From Magnetococcales bacterium (GTDB taxonomy: Bacteria; Pseudomonadota; Magnetococcia; Magnetococcales; DC0425bin3), in the NCBI GenBank assembly GCA_015229045.1, contig JADGCJ010000009.1, forward strand, positions 30,446 to 50,099: a stretch of DNA of 19,654 bases. Reading direction: 5' to 3'. Both the position numbers and the translations under genes were made by a program. Positions 9,369 through 19,347 of this stretch are shown here, one piece after another. Position 1 is the stretch's first letter. Each line of letters starts with the position of its first letter. The notes under the pieces are model-generated. The model was not told where the DNA came from, did not search any database, and was given only the letters and a program-made list of their open reading frames with translations.

Positions 9369-9452
9369 GAAAGACTTTATCGGGGCTTCGCCCCAAACCC
9401 CACCAGGAGGAAGGGCACAGCCCTTCCTCCTGGACCTCCATCCCAGTCTTTC
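9369..9452. repeat. Folded intergenic element, probable two-way terminator
   Basis: An outer 8-bp stem (GAAAGACT 9369-9376 with AGTCTTTC 9445-9452) encloses two hairpins: GGGGC-TTC-GCCCC (9382-9394) and a perfect 14-bp stem (9403-9416 with 9420-9433, loop ACA). It sits between convergent genes (EAL protein and lipoprotein). The GGGGCTTCGCCCC plus long GC-rich hairpin pattern looks like a dispersed repeat rather than a simple terminator, but other copies cannot be checked here. The rest of the 189-base gap shows nothing else. Confidence 0.55.
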
Positions 9453-9492
9453 AAACATTATGGATTCGGCTCAAGCCCTGGGTACGTCGCAA

Positions 9493-10695
9493 TCAGGGGG
9501 TCGTTGCCGTCCGCAACTTTGGCTTGGGAGTTGGGGTTGCCATGGCCAGTTGTGTGGGAGGTGTTTCGGCATCCAGCCGCCTGGGCGAGGGCATCGGCAC
9601 CGGGTAGGCCTCCGTCGCGACGGAGGCGCCAACTTCGTGACGATCATGTCCCGGCCCGGTCACCTTGACACCATCCTTGTCAGACAGGGTACCCCCGGGT
9701 ATGCCGACGGCCGCACTCCGTCCCTGGCCGCTCTCCTTTCCTCCCTGCGCGGTCACCAAATGTCGGGTAGCCGTCTCCAGTTCGGGGGTCAGCTGGGCCA
9801 ACAGCTCCTCGGCGCGATATTCGGCGGCCACCGGGGTGTGCATCAGAGTGCCCAATTCCAGGACGCCAAGCATGCTGCGATCGGCCAGATTTTTGATCTC
9901 CGTGGCCACGGCAGCCATGGGATGGCTGGGTGCGGCATGCCGCGCAGCCTCCACGGAGGTGTTCAGCGCCAATAAATTGGTCTGCCAGGCAATCTCCTTG
10001 ACCAGCTCCACTTTGCTCGACGAGCTGCTCTTGGCCGCCACCGACTCCTTGACAGGCACGGGCGGCTCGGCTGGAGCGAGTCTGGATGTGCTGTCGCGCA
10101 TCTTGGAGTGAAGGGTTCCCCCTCCCTCTTCCCCGCGTACCGGCCTGTTGTCCGGGAAATATTTGGCCAACTCATCGCCCAGGAAATGCGGATTGAAGGG
10201 TGTCACCAAACCATCCTGGAACTCGTAGGAGAAGACAAACTCACCACTGCGCAAATCGACGATGGCACCCGTCAGCTTCACGACATCACCCTGGATATCG
10301 GTCTGATAACCAAAGCGAAAAGCATAGTTGACCGGATATTTGTTTTGGATATCGGTGGTCATTCGTTTGACGGTGTTGGCCTCCTGTCCGGTCGTCGAGG
10401 TTGCCTTGACCGGCAGCTCCTCGGTCACCACCAGACGTTTGCGATCACTCATGTCGGAAACCACGTTAAACCCTTGCGACAGCAACAGATGCTCCAGGCG
10501 ACCCTTCATCCCCAGCCGATCATCGCTCTCGACCACCACCACCAGGGGGTCACCCTTGGAAAATCCACTCTCCTGCTTCACCAAAGCCCTGTTGGAGACA
10601 CAAGCTCCCAAAGGCAAGGTCATGACCAACACACCGCAGATGAGACCCAAAGCGGACATGCTGACAAAACGGCTGCGTTTGATTCGAGATGACAT
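9493..10695 (-). CDS. Outer-membrane-type lipoprotein with a chemotaxis-receptor-like segment
   Basis: A 400-residue protein. Start ATG 10695 is preferred over an upstream TTG because CTGAGGG lies eight bases before it and the product then begins with a standard signal peptide (MSSRIKRSRF, then a hydrophobic run) ending in the lipobox LPLGAC, modified Cys32. Val at +2 suggests outer-membrane sorting. Residues about 45-182 form an alpha/beta domain that I cannot name with certainty; the strand pattern and spacing recall small CsgG/LpoB-like lipoproteins. A Pro/Ser linker leads to residues 229-275, which closely match the signalling tip of methyl-accepting chemotaxis proteins (EIAWQTNLLALNTSVEAAR, then AAVATEIKNLADRS). 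The turn itself (usually GExGRGF) is replaced by HAAPSHPM. The remaining 120 residues are Pro/Thr/Gly-rich and probably disordered. It is a single gene with no chemotaxis neighbours. Confidence 0.8.
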   Translation of the reverse strand: MSSRIKRSRFVSMSALGLICGVLVMTLPLGACVSNRALVKQESGFSKGDPLVVVVESDDRLGMKGRLEHLLLSQGFNVVSDMSDRKRLVVTEELPVKATSTTGQEANTVKRMTTDIQNKYPVNYAFRFGYQTDIQGDVVKLTGAIVDLRSGEFVFSYEFQDGLVTPFNPHFLGDELAKYFPDNRPVRGEEGGGTLHSKMRDSTSRLAPAEPPVPVKESVAAKSSSSSKVELVKEIAWQTNLLALNTSVEAARHAAPSHPMAAVATEIKNLADRSMLGVLELGTLMHTPVAAEYRAEELLAQLTPELETATRHLVTAQGGKESGQGRSAAVGIPGGTLSDKDGVKVTGPGHDRHEVGASVATEAYPVPMPSPRRLDAETPPTQLAMATPTPKPKLRTATTP

Positions 10696-10856
10696 GGCCA
10701 AAACCCTCAGGTGATTCTGCCGCAAAAAATACCCATCGATTGGTCACGTTCCAGTTTTATTTCCAATCCATGGACCAGGGAAGCGAATCCGGACAGGCCA
10801 TCCTGGCCTGCACGTTGAGGATTAAGCAAGATACATGCCGAGAACTCACACCATCG

Positions 10857-11942
10857 TCAGCCATGACGCGACTGAAACCCTTTCATGAAGGCAATCAAGG
10901 CATCGACCCCCGACTCGGGCATGGCGTTGTAGATGGAGGCCCGCATGCCTCCCACCGAGCGGTGCCCCTTCAACGACACCAGGTCGGCCTTTTTCGCCTC
11001 AGCCAGGAAGGCATCGGTCAACTCCGGCCTGGCCAGGGTGAAGGGGACATTCATGCGCGAACGACTCTCCTTCTCGGTAGGACAAAGGTAAAAACCGGAT
11101 TGATCGATGGCGTCATAAAGTTTGGTCGCCTTGTGCATGTTGCGACTCTCCATCGCCGCCACGCCGCCCTGTTTTTTGACCCACTGCAACACCAGGCCCA
11201 GGATATAAATGGCATAGGTGGGTGGCGTGTTGAGCATGGATTGATTCTCCACCTGGACCTTGTAGTCCAGCATGGAGGGCAGACCACTCTTACGCCCCAA
11301 AAGATCCTCGCGCACAATCACCAGGGTCACACCGCTGGGACCAAGATTTTTTTGCGCCCCGGCGTAGATCAACCCATAGCGGCTGACATCCACCGGACGG
11401 GACAGAATGTTGGAGGACATGTCGGCCACCAGAGGGATCGCGCCGGTCACCGGGGTATAAAAATATTCGCTGCCAAAAATGGTGTTGTTGGAGGTAATGT
11501 GGACATAGGCCGCCTCTGGAGAGAGTTGCAGCTCCTCCTGGCGAGGAATCCGCGTGAAATTCACCTTCTCGGAAGAGGCCGGGTAGCGCACGCCGGAGGT
11601 GAAGAGTTTTGCCTCTTTGGCCGCTTTCTTCGACCAACTGCCGGTCAAAACGTAGTCGACTACTTGGTCAGGCCGGGTCAGGAGATTCATCGGCACCATG
11701 GCAAATTGCAAGGTCGCTCCGCCCTGCTGAAACAATATTTTGTAGTTGGCCGGAACCTCCAGCAGCTCCCGCACCAACTGCTCGGCACCCTCGATGATGG
11801 CAAGATACTCCTTGGAGCGGTGGCTCATCTCCATGACCGACATGCCGCTGCCCCGGTAATCCATCATCTCGTCACGCGCCTGCTCCAAAACCTCCTGGGG
11901 CAATACCGCAGGACCAGCGCTAAAATTGTGAATGCGACCCAT
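10857..11942 (-). CDS. serC: Phosphoserine aminotransferase
   Basis: A 361-residue class-V aminotransferase of normal SerC length. It begins MGRIHNFSAGPAVLP, carries the phosphate-site FQQGGATLQFAMVPMNL and the PLP-binding lysine K198 in YAGAQKNLGPSG, and ends with the expected GHRSVGGMRASIYNAMP region. It converts 3-phosphohydroxypyruvate and glutamate to phosphoserine and 2-oxoglutarate in serine synthesis, and also serves pyridoxal-phosphate synthesis in many proteobacteria. ATG 11942 has a strong AAGGAGG site six bases before it, so the longer open frame to 11987 is rejected. serA, often the next gene, is not present; the gap to the lipoprotein gene is about 160 bases with nothing recognised. 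Confidence 0.96.
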   Translation of the reverse strand: MGRIHNFSAGPAVLPQEVLEQARDEMMDYRGSGMSVMEMSHRSKEYLAIIEGAEQLVRELLEVPANYKILFQQGGATLQFAMVPMNLLTRPDQVVDYVLTGSWSKKAAKEAKLFTSGVRYPASSEKVNFTRIPRQEELQLSPEAAYVHITSNNTIFGSEYFYTPVTGAIPLVADMSSNILSRPVDVSRYGLIYAGAQKNLGPSGVTLVIVREDLLGRKSGLPSMLDYKVQVENQSMLNTPPTYAIYILGLVLQWVKKQGGVAAMESRNMHKATKLYDAIDQSGFYLCPTEKESRSRMNVPFTLARPELTDAFLAEAKKADLVSLKGHRSVGGMRASIYNAMPESGVDALIAFMKGFQSRHG

Positions 11943-11987
11943 GCCATTCCTCCTTGCCCAGTCGTACTGGGGTTCCAAGCGTGACAA

Positions 11988-12007
11988 GGGGCGGCATCTG
12001 CCGCCCC
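11988..12007. terminator. GC-rich hairpin between acs and serC
   Basis: GGGGCGGCA (11988-11996) and TGCCGCCCC (11999-12007) are exact reverse complements separated by TC, so the stem is effectively 8 bp with a 4-base loop. It lies 26 bases after the acs stop and 45 bases before the serC start on the same strand. No T run follows, so it may attenuate rather than end transcription. Confidence 0.5.
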
Positions 12008-12033
12008 GAGGTTACAGACAAACCCCCAGCGCC

Positions 12034-13971
<1,938 letters not shown>

Positions 13972-14331
13972 AAAGACGCCTCCAGAATGTCGATGAAAGG
14001 GTTACCATCAGGGAGTCGAACCTATCCGCCTGAAAATCAGGCACCTGCCCGAATAGTGAACGATTACCCCTCTTCCCGCAAGATTTTCCATGCCAACGGC
14101 AATCCATGCAACCTTCCAAGTGGTTATATTTCCAAATAGAAAAAAATTGGGTCTGGTTCAGCCATGAATGGTCAAGGAAGCGGTGCCCGGCAATTTCTTG
14201 AAAGGCTCTTCTCTCTTTGCCATAATCGGTCCCCGCGTCCGGCAGGCACAGTCAACCCCTGCCATTGATTGCCGTTTGGGCCTGTCTCCGCCTGAGACCT
14301 GCCACCTGATCTTGTTGCACGATGGATCCTC
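13972..14331. other. 360-base divergent intergenic region between acs and treZ
   Basis: It should hold the promoters of both genes. A 6-bp hairpin, GCCTGA-AAA-TCAGGC (14028-14042), lies in the acs leader. An A/T-rich stretch occurs around 14125-14148. I find no convincing -35/-10 or -24/-12 pair, no tRNA and no conserved small ORF. Confidence 0.4.
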
Positions 14332-16401
14332 ATGTCACGCATGACCTCTCGCCGTCAGCATCGCATGCCTTACGGAACATACCTGCAAGAGGATGGCGGG
14401 GTGACGTTCCGCTTATGGGCACCCGCCGCCCGGCAGGTGGATGTGTGTCTGGAAACCACCGGCAGCGACATCCTCCTCCCGCTGCAAGCGGAAACGGGTG
14501 GGTGGTACACCTTGACCACCGACAAGGCCAAAGCCGGAACGCTCTATCGCTATCGCATCGACAACCAGCACCATGTGCCTGATCCGGCGGCGCGTTTTCA
14601 ACCCCGGGATGTCCATGGTCCGAGTTGCATCATCGATCCCCTGGCCTGGACATGGCATGATGCCAACTGGCAGGGACGTCCCTGGAACGAGGCGGTGATC
14701 TACGAACTGCACGTCGGCACCTTCTCCCCACGCGGGGATTATCGCGGTGTGGAAGAGCGTCTCCAGCACCTCGCGGAACTCGGTGTCACAGCCATCGAAC
14801 TGATGCCCCTGGCCGACTTTCCCGGTCGCCATGGCTGGGGATACGATGGCGTGTTGCTCTTCGCCCCCGATGCCGCTTACGGACCGCCGGAAGATTTAAA
14901 GCATTTGGTTGCCACCGCCCACAACCATGGCATCATGGTGATCCTGGATGTGGTGTACAACCATTTCGGTCCCGAAGGCAATTACCTGCATCTCTATGCA
15001 CCTCAATTTTTCCATCCCAGGTACCACACGCCCTGGGGAGTGGCGATGAATTTCGCAGGAAAATCCAGCCACTGGGTGCGCCAGTTTTTCATTCACAACG
15101 CTCTGTATTGGCTGAACGAATACCATATGGATGGTCTGCGTCTCGATGCCGTGCAGGCCATGCTCGACACCACACATCCCTCGATCATCGAAGAGCTGGC
15201 CACAGCCGTGCAAAAAGGCCCCGGTGCCGAACGACATATTCATTTGATTCTGGAAAATGATGACAACGCCGCCCGGTTGTTGCAGCCGAAAAACTCACGA
15301 CGTTACAACAAGAGGGACGGTACCACCGAACAGCTCCATCCCTCGACAACCATCCAACAACCATCCGCCCTCTCTACCCTCCACCCTGTCAATCCAGACG
15401 CCCGCTCGCCCGTGCCCGGCAATCCGGACCCGGAGGCTGAACTTCCCCGCTGCCAGGCGCAGTGGAACGATGACCTGCATCACGTCCTGCACCATATCCT
15501 GACCGGCGAAATCCAAGGTTATTATCTGGATTTTCAGCATGAGCCATTGCACCACCTTGGCCGTGCCCTGGCGGAGGGGTTTGCTTTTCAGGGTGAGGCC
15601 TCTCCCTATCGCGACAACCGCCCACGCGGCGAAGGGAGTGCCTATCTGTCACCTGCGGCTTTTGTCTCTTTTTTGCAAAATCACGATCAGGTGGGCAATC
15701 GGCTGGGTGCCGAACGCATCGTGACCCTGGCCCCCCCGGAAGCGGTACGGGCCGTAACGGTGTTGCTCCTGCTGGCACCCCAGATCCCCATGCTGTTCAT
15801 GGGGCAAGAGTGGGGCTGCACACAACCGTTTCCATTTTTTTGCGATCTGCATCCGGATTTGGCTCCGACCATCGCCCAGGGACGCCACCGCGAGTTCTTG
15901 CACTATTTTCGTTTTCACAACCTGAAAACGGACCTGCCTCCCCTCCCCCATCCCATGGCGCCTGCCACCGTCGCCATGGCCCGACTGGATTGGCAAGCCA
16001 CCGCCACTCCTGCCAGTCAGGCGTGGCTTGCGCTGCACAAAAAACTGCTCGCCCTGCGCCGCCAGGAGATTCTTCCGCGTCTCGCCCTGATCGGCGGACA
16101 TGCCGGAAAATGGCAGGTTCACGCCCAAAAAAATCTGGAGGTCTCCTGGTCCCTGCATGGTGGATCGAGTCTGGTTGTCATGGCCAATCTTTCCCCCGAC
16201 CCGGCTTTCGTACAACCGCCCGTCGACCGCCTTCTCCACGCAACCCACGTCGTTGACGACCACCTGCCCCCGTGGTTCGTCGGCTGGTACGAACGGCTGG
16301 CGTCATTCCCATTCCGGATCAGGCAAGCCACACAAAGCCAGGGTGTCAAAGAAACGGTGGGAAAGGAAGAAACAACTCCAGAATACGTGCCCGCACCGTA
16401 A
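14332..16401 (+). CDS. treZ: Malto-oligosyltrehalose trehalohydrolase
   Basis: A 689-residue GH13 enzyme that releases trehalose from maltooligosyl-trehalose in the TreY-TreZ route. An N-terminal beta-sandwich (about 13-105, RMPYGTYL...FRLWAPAA) precedes the barrel, with YELHVGTFSPRG (124-135), DVVYNHFGPEGNY (206-218), nucleophile D272 (DGLRLDAV), acid/base E308 (LILENDD) and D452 (FLQNHDQVGNR). An extra block of about 56 residues (318-373), rich in Pro, Ser, Thr and Arg, lies between NAARLL and the conserved AQWNDDLHH; the family normally has a short link there. The C-terminal tail overlaps ubiC on the other strand by 56 bases. treY and other glycogen or trehalose genes are not in view. Start 14332 is the first ATG of three candidates. 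Confidence 0.93.
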   Translation: MSRMTSRRQHRMPYGTYLQEDGGVTFRLWAPAARQVDVCLETTGSDILLPLQAETGGWYTLTTDKAKAGTLYRYRIDNQHHVPDPAARFQPRDVHGPSCIIDPLAWTWHDANWQGRPWNEAVIYELHVGTFSPRGDYRGVEERLQHLAELGVTAIELMPLADFPGRHGWGYDGVLLFAPDAAYGPPEDLKHLVATAHNHGIMVILDVVYNHFGPEGNYLHLYAPQFFHPRYHTPWGVAMNFAGKSSHWVRQFFIHNALYWLNEYHMDGLRLDAVQAMLDTTHPSIIEELATAVQKGPGAERHIHLILENDDNAARLLQPKNSRRYNKRDGTTEQLHPSTTIQQPSALSTLHPVNPDARSPVPGNPDPEAELPRCQAQWNDDLHHVLHHILTGEIQGYYLDFQHEPLHHLGRALAEGFAFQGEASPYRDNRPRGEGSAYLSPAAFVSFLQNHDQVGNRLGAERIVTLAPPEAVRAVTVLLLLAPQIPMLFMGQEWGCTQPFPFFCDLHPDLAPTIAQGRHREFLHYFRFHNLKTDLPPLPHPMAPATVAMARLDWQATATPASQAWLALHKKLLALRRQEILPRLALIGGHAGKWQVHAQKNLEVSWSLHGGSSLVVMANLSPDPAFVQPPVDRLLHATHVVDDHLPPWFVGWYERLASFPFRIRQATQSQGVKETVGKEETTPEYVPAP

Positions 16402-17008
16402 AACCTGTCAAAAACAGGGAGCGCCGACACCAGAAAACCTCTGCCGATGCCAACCCCAGACGACGGGCCACCTCCGGTACACACATTCGGGCCAGCTCCA
16501 GGTGTTGGCGACTGACCTCTCCCTCCCGCTCCTGAAAAACGATGCCCAAAGGCTCCTCGCCACGATCCACTGCAGCCCGAATCTCCGGTGCAACTCCCCC
16601 GAGCGGCATCTCCGAGTGGGCCAGGATCAACTCCTGTCGATCGACACTCAGCCAGGCATCCCGGACGAGGATGTCATCGCCCGTGGGGAGTCGATGCAAC
16701 TCACTCCAAAAAGGGGAATCATCCTGCCAGGCACGACACAGGGTCTGTCGTTCCAGACGAACCCGCAACGGAGACCCCGAGAGAGCCTCAAGATGACGTG
16801 TCAGGGAGTTTTTGCAAACCAGGGCCTCCTGCATGACACTGCTCAGTGCCAGGAAGAGTCTGTCCCCCCTTGCCAGAGACGCACCCTCCCGCCAGGCTTC
16901 CAGGATATGCACCGACGAGAAGAGGCCTGGGTGTGGTTTGGCTTCGATCACTGGCGTCTGAAAAACTGAAGAAGAGAGTCTGGAAAAGGATCTATGCGCG
17001 TCAATCAA
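16346..17008 (-). CDS. ubiC: Chorismate pyruvate-lyase (4-hydroxybenzoate synthase)
   Basis: UbiC converts chorismate to 4-hydroxybenzoate and pyruvate, the first committed step of ubiquinone synthesis. The protein carries the family landmarks: NSLTRHLEAL near residue 67, RVRLERQ, VRDAWL (about 115-120), GEEPLGIVF (about 150-158), CRRSLF and the closing ELFLP with its conserved Glu. Starting at TTG 17008 gives 220 residues, longer than E. coli UbiC (165). That TTG overlaps the stop of the upstream HIT gene as TTGA, suggesting coupled translation. GTG at 16951 or 16912 would give more typical lengths, and none has a good ribosome site, so the start is uncertain. Its 3' end runs under the treZ tail. 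Confidence 0.8.
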   Translation of the reverse strand: MIDAHRSFSRLSSSVFQTPVIEAKPHPGLFSSVHILEAWREGASLARGDRLFLALSSVMQEALVCKNSLTRHLEALSGSPLRVRLERQTLCRAWQDDSPFWSELHRLPTGDDILVRDAWLSVDRQELILAHSEMPLGGVAPEIRAAVDRGEEPLGIVFQEREGEVSRQHLELARMCVPEVARRLGLASAEVFWCRRSLFLTGFTVRARILELFLPFPPFL

Positions 17009-17358
17009 CGTCGTGAAGCGAGGGGGCCAATCGGACGACCACCCAGGATATGCACATGGATATGAAACACCTCCTGTCCACCGTGCGTACCCGTGTTGAT
17101 ACTGACCCGATAGCCAGACTCGGCCAGACCCAACTCCCGGGCCACATGGGCCGTCCGCTCCAGAAGATGCCCTGCCATCTCCCGATCCGCCTCGGTAAAG
17201 CTGTCCAGCGAGGCGTAATGCTTGCGAGGTATCACGAGGAGATGGACCGGCACTTGCGGATTGATGTCGTAGAAGGCCACCACCCAATCATCTTCATAGA
17301 CAATCTGGGATGGAATCTCCTTTCGGGCTATTTTGCAAAAAATACAACTTTCAGACAT
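17005..17358 (-). CDS. HIT (histidine triad) family hydrolase, HinT-like
   Basis: A 117-residue HIT protein starting CIFCKIARKEIPS and carrying the triad HIHVHILGG (H99, H101, H103), with H101 the expected nucleophile. NTG and the Gly-Gly-Gln before the triad complete the nucleotide site. HinT enzymes hydrolyse purine nucleoside phosphoramidates such as AMP-lysine. ATG 17358 has GGGGAG six bases upstream. It lies 58 bases after hisE and overlaps the putative ubiC start, placing it in the his-ubiC run. A HIT gene next to hisE/hisI is a known neighbourhood in proteobacteria; the link to histidine synthesis is not explained. Confidence 0.95.
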   Translation of the reverse strand: MSESCIFCKIARKEIPSQIVYEDDWVVAFYDINPQVPVHLLVIPRKHYASLDSFTEADREMAGHLLERTAHVARELGLAESGYRVSINTGTHGGQEVFHIHVHILGGRPIGPLASRR

Positions 17359-17416
17359 GACTCACTCCCCATGCCATGGATGGCGCAGATAATGGATCAG
17401 GGTAACCTGCCCCAGA

Positions 17417-18148
17417 TCAAAAGAGATCCTTGAACACGTCATTTGACAAGGCAAAAGTAAAAAGACCAAGGTTATCGGTAATTCTCAGACCAATACCCGT
17501 CTGGGTGACGCGGGCCACTTCAAATTCAAAGCGAAAATCCTGACAATGGGGCAAAAGACTTCGTTCAGGTTCCGCTTCCAATCCGTTATCCCCGACCTCG
17601 ATCCTCACGGTCGATGACGGCTTTGTCGATGACGTGTCGGGTGGCACAACGATTTCAAAAAAACCCTGTTCTCCGATCAACTGCCATTTGGGTTCATAAT
17701 CCGTCTCCAGCATGATCCCTTCCATGCTGACATCTGTTGAAACTCCAAGAATGGTCACACCGTTGAACAGGTTCAGGGCCAGCTGCTTGTGATGGACCCG
17801 GCGCTCGCTGGTGCGACGCGGAACCGCCGCCTGGGCAAGACCCGACCGGCCAAATCTGTCCAGCAACTCCTGGAGTACAAGGTCCGGATGAACATCCATG
17901 TCAGCCAGCATGATCCAAAGATGAAATATCAGATCGGCGACCTCATGGATTACGTCGGCCGAACTGTTATCCTTGCCGGCCATCACCACTTCAAACGCCT
18001 CTTCGTCAACCTTGCGGAGAATCTCTCCGCGTCCCTTATGGTACAATTGGGCTACATAGGAGTATTTGGGGTCGGCCAGTTTGCGTTCCATCAAGACCTT
18101 GTACAGGTCATGCAAGACAGTCTGGGTGGTTGGCGATGGCGCACTCAT
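17417..18148 (-). CDS. hisE: Phosphoribosyl-ATP pyrophosphohydrolase fused to a PilZ-like domain
   Basis: A 243-residue protein. Residues 8-108 are a complete HisE ([32 protein letters not shown] with the metal-binding EE..E, and [13 protein letters not shown]), which cleaves phosphoribosyl-ATP to phosphoribosyl-AMP in step 2 of histidine synthesis. HisE alone is normally about 100-110 residues. Residues 110-243 are extra: RRTSERR (111-117) supplies an RxxxR motif and DVSMEG (139-144) a DxSxxG motif, the two c-di-GMP-binding signatures of PilZ domains, followed by beta-rich sequence ending [15 protein letters not shown]. Frame and reading are continuous. The ATG overlaps the hisI stop as ATGA. 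PilZ identity rests on these two motifs and their spacing. Confidence 0.88.
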   Translation of the reverse strand: MSAPSPTTQTVLHDLYKVLMERKLADPKYSYVAQLYHKGRGEILRKVDEEAFEVVMAGKDNSSADVIHEVADLIFHLWIMLADMDVHPDLVLQELLDRFGRSGLAQAAVPRRTSERRVHHKQLALNLFNGVTILGVSTDVSMEGIMLETDYEPKWQLIGEQGFFEIVVPPDTSSTKPSSTVRIEVGDNGLEAEPERSLLPHCQDFRFEFEVARVTQTGIGLRITDNLGLFTFALSNDVFKDLF

Positions 18149-18534
18149 GAACCGTAGATCTCCTCCGGATTGATGGCGGGCGCACTGATCTCTGCCCATT
18201 CACTTCCCTGGATCTCCAAGTAGAAACAGTTATGTCGCCCGGTATGGCAGGCTACGCCGACCTGCTCCACGAGCAGCAGAAGGGTGTCCCGATCACAATC
18301 GGTGCGAACTGCCTTGACGTGCTGGACATGCCCCGAAGTCTCCCCCTTCTTCCAAAGTTTTTGCCGACTGCGTGACCAGTAGCAGGCAACCCCCGTGCGT
18401 AAGGTCTCGGCCAGGGAGTTGCGATTCATCCAGGCCATCATCAGAACTTCGCCGGTATCGTGCTGCTGGGCGATGGCCGGAATCAATCCATCCGCGTTGA
18501 ATTTCAGGGTGTCCAGGTTGGGCAGGGTTTCCAT
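18145..18534 (-). CDS. hisI: Phosphoribosyl-AMP cyclohydrolase
   Basis: A 129-residue stand-alone HisI, which opens the adenine ring of phosphoribosyl-AMP in step 3 of histidine synthesis. It has the substrate loop [18 protein letters not shown] (52-69), the metal cluster DCDRD (79-83) with C80, and the zinc cysteines C96 and C103 in [11 protein letters not shown]. HisE is encoded by a separate gene directly after it, not fused as in enterobacteria. It lies 12 bases after hisF and overlaps hisE by 4 bases, so hisF-hisI-hisE is translated as a tight unit that performs consecutive or near-consecutive steps. Confidence 0.96.
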   Translation of the reverse strand: METLPNLDTLKFNADGLIPAIAQQHDTGEVLMMAWMNRNSLAETLRTGVACYWSRSRQKLWKKGETSGHVQHVKAVRTDCDRDTLLLLVEQVGVACHTGRHNCFYLEIQGSEWAEISAPAINPEEIYGS

Positions 18535-18546
18535 GGCAGGGTTCTC

Positions 18547-19341
18547 TTATCCGGATGAAGGGGCGGCTGTGCGCACCTCGACGCCATTGGCACGCAAGTA
18601 GGCCTTGACCTCGGGGATGGTATGTTGACGAAAATGAAAGATGGAGGCAGCCAGAACGGCATTGGCACCACCCAGTTGGAAACCCTCCAACATGTGCTGC
18701 ATGACCCCCACCCCTCCAGAGGCAATGACCGGGATGGTGGTGGCCGCCACAATGGCCCGGGTCAGGGGGATATCGTAGCCAATCTTGGTGCCATCCCGAT
18801 CCATGGAGGTCAGGAGGATCTCTCCGGCGCCATACTCTTCCATGCGTTGCGCCCAGGCAACGGCATCCAGGCCGGTCGGTTTGCGTCCGCCATGGGTGAA
18901 AATCTCCCAACGCACGGGCTGGTTGTCGGTGTTGCGTTCGACGCATTTGGCATCGATGGCCACAACGATGCATTGCGAACCGAACTGTCCGGCCGCCTCC
19001 TGGACAAATTCAGGCCGAAACACCGCCGCCGTATTGATGCCAACCTTGTCGGCGCCGGCATTCAGGAGGTTACGAATGTCCTGGTTGGAGCGCACGCCAC
19101 CACCGACAGTCAGTGGTATGAAGACCTGCTCGGCGGTGCGACGCACCACATCCAGAATGATATCCCGTCCCTCATGCGAGGCCGTGATATCCAGGAAGGT
19201 CAGCTCGTCGGCCCCTTCGGCATCATAGCGCTGGGCAGCGGCCACCGGATCGCCCGCGTCGATCAGTCCTTCAAACTGGACCCCTTTGACCACCCGGCCC
19301 TCTTTGACGTCCAGGCAGGGGATGATGCGTCTGGCGAGCAT
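18547..19341 (-). CDS. hisF: Imidazole glycerol phosphate synthase, cyclase subunit
   Basis: A 264-residue (beta/alpha)8 barrel. It starts [12 protein letters not shown], giving catalytic D11, and has the second catalytic residue D130 in VVAIDAK, the phosphate-site GGGVRS (80-85) and [12 protein letters not shown] near 179-190. With HisH it makes imidazole glycerol phosphate and AICAR. ATG 19341 is chosen since HisF proteins begin at this point; an upstream TTG (19365) would use repeat sequence as code. It is the first gene of the visible operon. hisH and hisA, normally just upstream, are replaced here by repeats and a probable mobile-element edge, so promoter and leader have probably been remodelled. 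Confidence 0.97.
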   Translation of the reverse strand: MLARRIIPCLDVKEGRVVKGVQFEGLIDAGDPVAAAQRYDAEGADELTFLDITASHEGRDIILDVVRRTAEQVFIPLTVGGGVRSNQDIRNLLNAGADKVGINTAAVFRPEFVQEAAGQFGSQCIVVAIDAKCVERNTDNQPVRWEIFTHGGRKPTGLDAVAWAQRMEEYGAGEILLTSMDRDGTKIGYDIPLTRAIVAATTIPVIASGGVGVMQHMLEGFQLGGANAVLAASIFHFRQHTIPEVKAYLRANGVEVRTAAPSSG

Positions 19342-19347
19342 GGCCTT

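Noticed and set aside
13995..14075. tRNA-like pieces on the minus strand before acs (a GGTTCGACTCC string and a CCTGA/TCAGG arm)
   Set aside because: The T-arm has only two pairs, the loop of the supposed anticodon arm lacks U33, and no acceptor stem forms. It is not a tRNA or tmRNA end.
14080..14170. Possible sigma-54 (-24/-12) promoter for acs
   Set aside because: GG and GC pairs occur on the minus strand but with spacings of 6 or 13 bases instead of 10, so the site does not fit.
17009..17287. N-terminal extension of the ubiC frame to 17287
   Set aside because: It runs through the HIT gene, which has its own conserved triad, and encodes Gly/Ser/Arg-rich shadow sequence.
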